Below, piece after piece: positions 13,433 through 14,512 of a DNA stretch of 14,512 nucleotides. The stretch is from Oscillospiraceae bacterium. GTDB taxonomy: Bacteria; Bacillota; Clostridia; Oscillospirales; Oscillospiraceae. Made by a program: the position numbers and the translations under genes. Within the stretch, counting starts at the first letter, position 1. The number at the start of each line of letters is the position of its first letter. A model generated the notes under the pieces. The model ran no database searches, was not told the origin of the DNA, and saw only the letters and a list, made by a program, of their open reading frames with translations. The stretch is taken from the NCBI GenBank assembly GCA_017620315.1, contig JAFZQQ010000100.1, positions 1-14,512 of the forward strand. Reading direction: 5' to 3'.

Positions 13433-14150
13433 TGGAACGTACCTCCTTTTCGGAAATAAGGTTTTCCTTCACGGCAAGCCTGTAATATGCGCCGTACTTG
13501 GAAAAAGATGTTGATACTATGTTGTTTTCGCTCAGCAGGCGGGCAAGCCATACAGGCGCCGCGCCGGGTATTTTGATCTCCATCAGGATATTGCCTCCGC
13601 AGGTGATCGGCAGGCACCGATCTCCGCTGCGAAGATCCACGTCAAAGTCACGATAGCGGATGCTCCGGTCAAATGTCACTCGCAGCTCTCTGTTCTCTCT
13701 GCCGGCATACGCCTCGCGGTCATAGGAGATATAGACGGCAGGCTCGGGGTGGTAAAGGCTCATAAACCAGTCGATCTCGCGGCTTATCTGGCTTTCCTTC
13801 GGCGGCCTGCCTCCACTCAGCCAGCCGGCAGCCTCCGCCGTGGTCATTGTGACGCGGCGCTTGTAAACCACACCGTCGTATTTCTTCTTTATCTCCACGA
13901 AGGCGGCGCCGTCGTCTCCGGGCACTCCATAACTGCGTACACGAAGCTTTTCTTTGTACACAGGCTTCTCAAGCGACGTGCGGATGAGCTCATGATCGGC
14001 GGTATCATAGTATACGTTGCCGATGGTGTAGCGCGGGTGCTCATCGGGCGTCATATACGGCGTCATGCCGTGCAGCATGGCCATATATTGTTCGGGTGTA
14101 AGCATATATTTAACTTCATATCTTTTGAAGCTGCTTTGGATCTCGCTCAT
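13425..14150 (-). CDS. VTC-domain protein, probable polyphosphate polymerase
   Basis: This 241-residue protein spans a whole VTC domain, the tunnel-fold catalytic domain that makes polyphosphate from ATP in the yeast VTC complex. Expected strand motifs are visible in order: RYEVKY (10-15), YYDT (47-50), EKLRVRSY (67-74), VEIKKK (85-90), VYKRRV (95-100), YDREAY (143-148), LRVTFDR (156-162), MEIKI (190-194) and FSKY (216-219). The basic and Glu residues that line the tunnel are present, so it is probably active. It has no membrane segment; the adjacent DUF4956 protein probably provides the anchor. The ATG at 14148-14150 has AGGAG 9 nt upstream. It is preceded by the CotH-like gene, a common trio in Clostridia. 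The bacterial reaction is inferred from the eukaryotic family. Confidence 0.88.
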   Translation of the reverse strand: MSEIQSSFKRYEVKYMLTPEQYMAMLHGMTPYMTPDEHPRYTIGNVYYDTADHELIRTSLEKPVYKEKLRVRSYGVPGDDGAAFVEIKKKYDGVVYKRRVTMTTAEAAGWLSGGRPPKESQISREIDWFMSLYHPEPAVYISYDREAYAGRENRELRVTFDRSIRYRDFDVDLRSGDRCLPITCGGNILMEIKIPGAAPVWLARLLSENNIVSTSFSKYGAYYRLAVKENLISEKEVRSIA

Positions 14151-14272
14151 ATTTGTCCTCTCCTTTTCTCTGAAGGTTCAGCTCTGTTTTTGAGCTTCTG
14201 GACACAGTATAGCCCGTCTGCCTCGCGGAATCTCCGAAAAGGGGCGGCGAAAAATACGCAAAACTTACGAAA

Positions 14273-14310
14273 TGCGCCCCGACCTTATTGCGCTTTCAGG
14301 TCGGGGCGCA
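14273..14310 (-). terminator. 13-bp perfect hairpin between the CotH-like and VTC genes
   Basis: TGCGCCCCGACCT (14273-14285) pairs perfectly with AGGTCGGGGCGCA (14298-14310) around a 12-nt loop, 20 bp after the CotH-like stop. Only three T follow on the minus strand, so termination may be partial, letting some transcription reach the VTC gene. A promoter for the VTC gene could lie in 14160-14260, but I see no convincing one. Confidence 0.6.
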
Positions 14311-14330
14311 GGGATCGTCATTTTGAGTTT

Positions 14331-14512
14331 TTACGGCTGCTGCGGCAGATCGTCCGGAAGCTGCCCCTCAGGCTGCTCCCCCATCGGGGGCTGGCCGGCG
14401 GGAGGCTGGCCATGCTGGTCTCTACCTCCCATTTGTCCGCCTCCGTGCTCGCCGTTTGCGCCGCCGAAGGGCTCGGTGTTATGGCTTCCATCCATTCCTC
14501 CAAAGCCTGTGC
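14331..14512 (-). CDS. C-terminal end of a probable CotH-like secreted protein (runs off the right edge)
   Basis: The last 59 codons before a TAA at 14331-14333 read a Gly/Gln/Pro-rich tail: TGFGGMDGSHNTEPFGG, then GGQMGGRDQHGQPPAGQ and an end in DDLPQQP. Glycine- and methionine-rich C-terminal tails of this type are common in CotH-kinase family proteins of Clostridia, and cotH, VTC and DUF4956 genes often lie in this order. No kinase-domain residue is in the window, so the name rests on tail composition and neighbours only. The gene continues beyond the right edge. Confidence 0.5.
   Translation of the reverse strand, partial: TGFGGMDGSHNTEPFGGANGEHGGGQMGGRDQHGQPPAGQPPMGEQPEGQLPDDLPQQP

Noticed and set aside
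14318..14503. 61-codon minus-strand frame at the right edge starting MEEWMEA
   Set aside because: The alternative frame with the Gly/Gln/Pro tail fits the neighbouring locus; this one is a Ser/Arg-rich shadow of it.
1..14512. tRNA, rRNA or insertion-sequence genes
   Set aside because: I looked for cloverleaf-like arms, rRNA stretches and transposase motifs in the intergenic regions and saw none.

Overview
The window is high-GC DNA from a Gram-positive anaerobe of the class Clostridia, most likely a gut Oscillospiraceae-type organism. That placement rests on strong AGGAGG ribosome sites with frequent TTG starts, an integrated conjugative element with a RepA_N/DUF6017 initiator and DUF5697/DUF6100 proteins, and a chromosomal CotH/VTC/DUF4956 locus. 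Every gene I support lies on the minus strand, so the window is best read from right to left.

Positions 12767-14512 are host chromosome: the tail of a probable CotH-like secreted protein, a VTC-domain polyphosphate polymerase-like protein and a DUF4956 membrane protein. The locus closes with a bidirectional terminator at 12701-12738. Positions 12414-12700 are a gene-poor, AT-richer junction that probably contains the end of the mobile element, with short direct repeats and a 33-codon open frame that may be a gene remnant.

Positions 7674-12346 form a replication/control operon: repA, a 380-residue protein with two winged-helix-like segments and a CxxCxxC motif, a 193-residue ArpU-like regulator candidate, and a 648-residue coiled-coil protein with a C-terminal DUF2325-like domain. 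The genes are closely spaced or overlap. repA has a terminator-like hairpin immediately before its ribosome site and clustered repeats in its linker region, where RepA_N replicons often carry their origin.

Positions 7393-7673 are a regulatory island: the terminator of the replication operon, five 11-bp-phased TTGGCA-like boxes, a promoter, and a leader containing two intrinsic terminators. It drives the type IV secretion operon at 1607-7392: a VirB2/TrbC-like pilin candidate, a VirB6-like membrane protein with a one-base frameshift just before its proper stop, a 573-residue membrane-anchored Ser/Thr/Ala-rich protein, and a VirB4 ATPase carrying a PrgI/VirB3-like membrane segment at its N terminus.

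Between virB4 and the DUF5697 gene, about 200 bp consist of four clusters of twelve 10-bp-phased copies of a TAATGCGTATTA-like box. This is the least explained feature of the window. DUF5697, DUF6100 and the start of an unknown gene follow to the left edge. The relaxase, coupling protein and integrase are not in the window.
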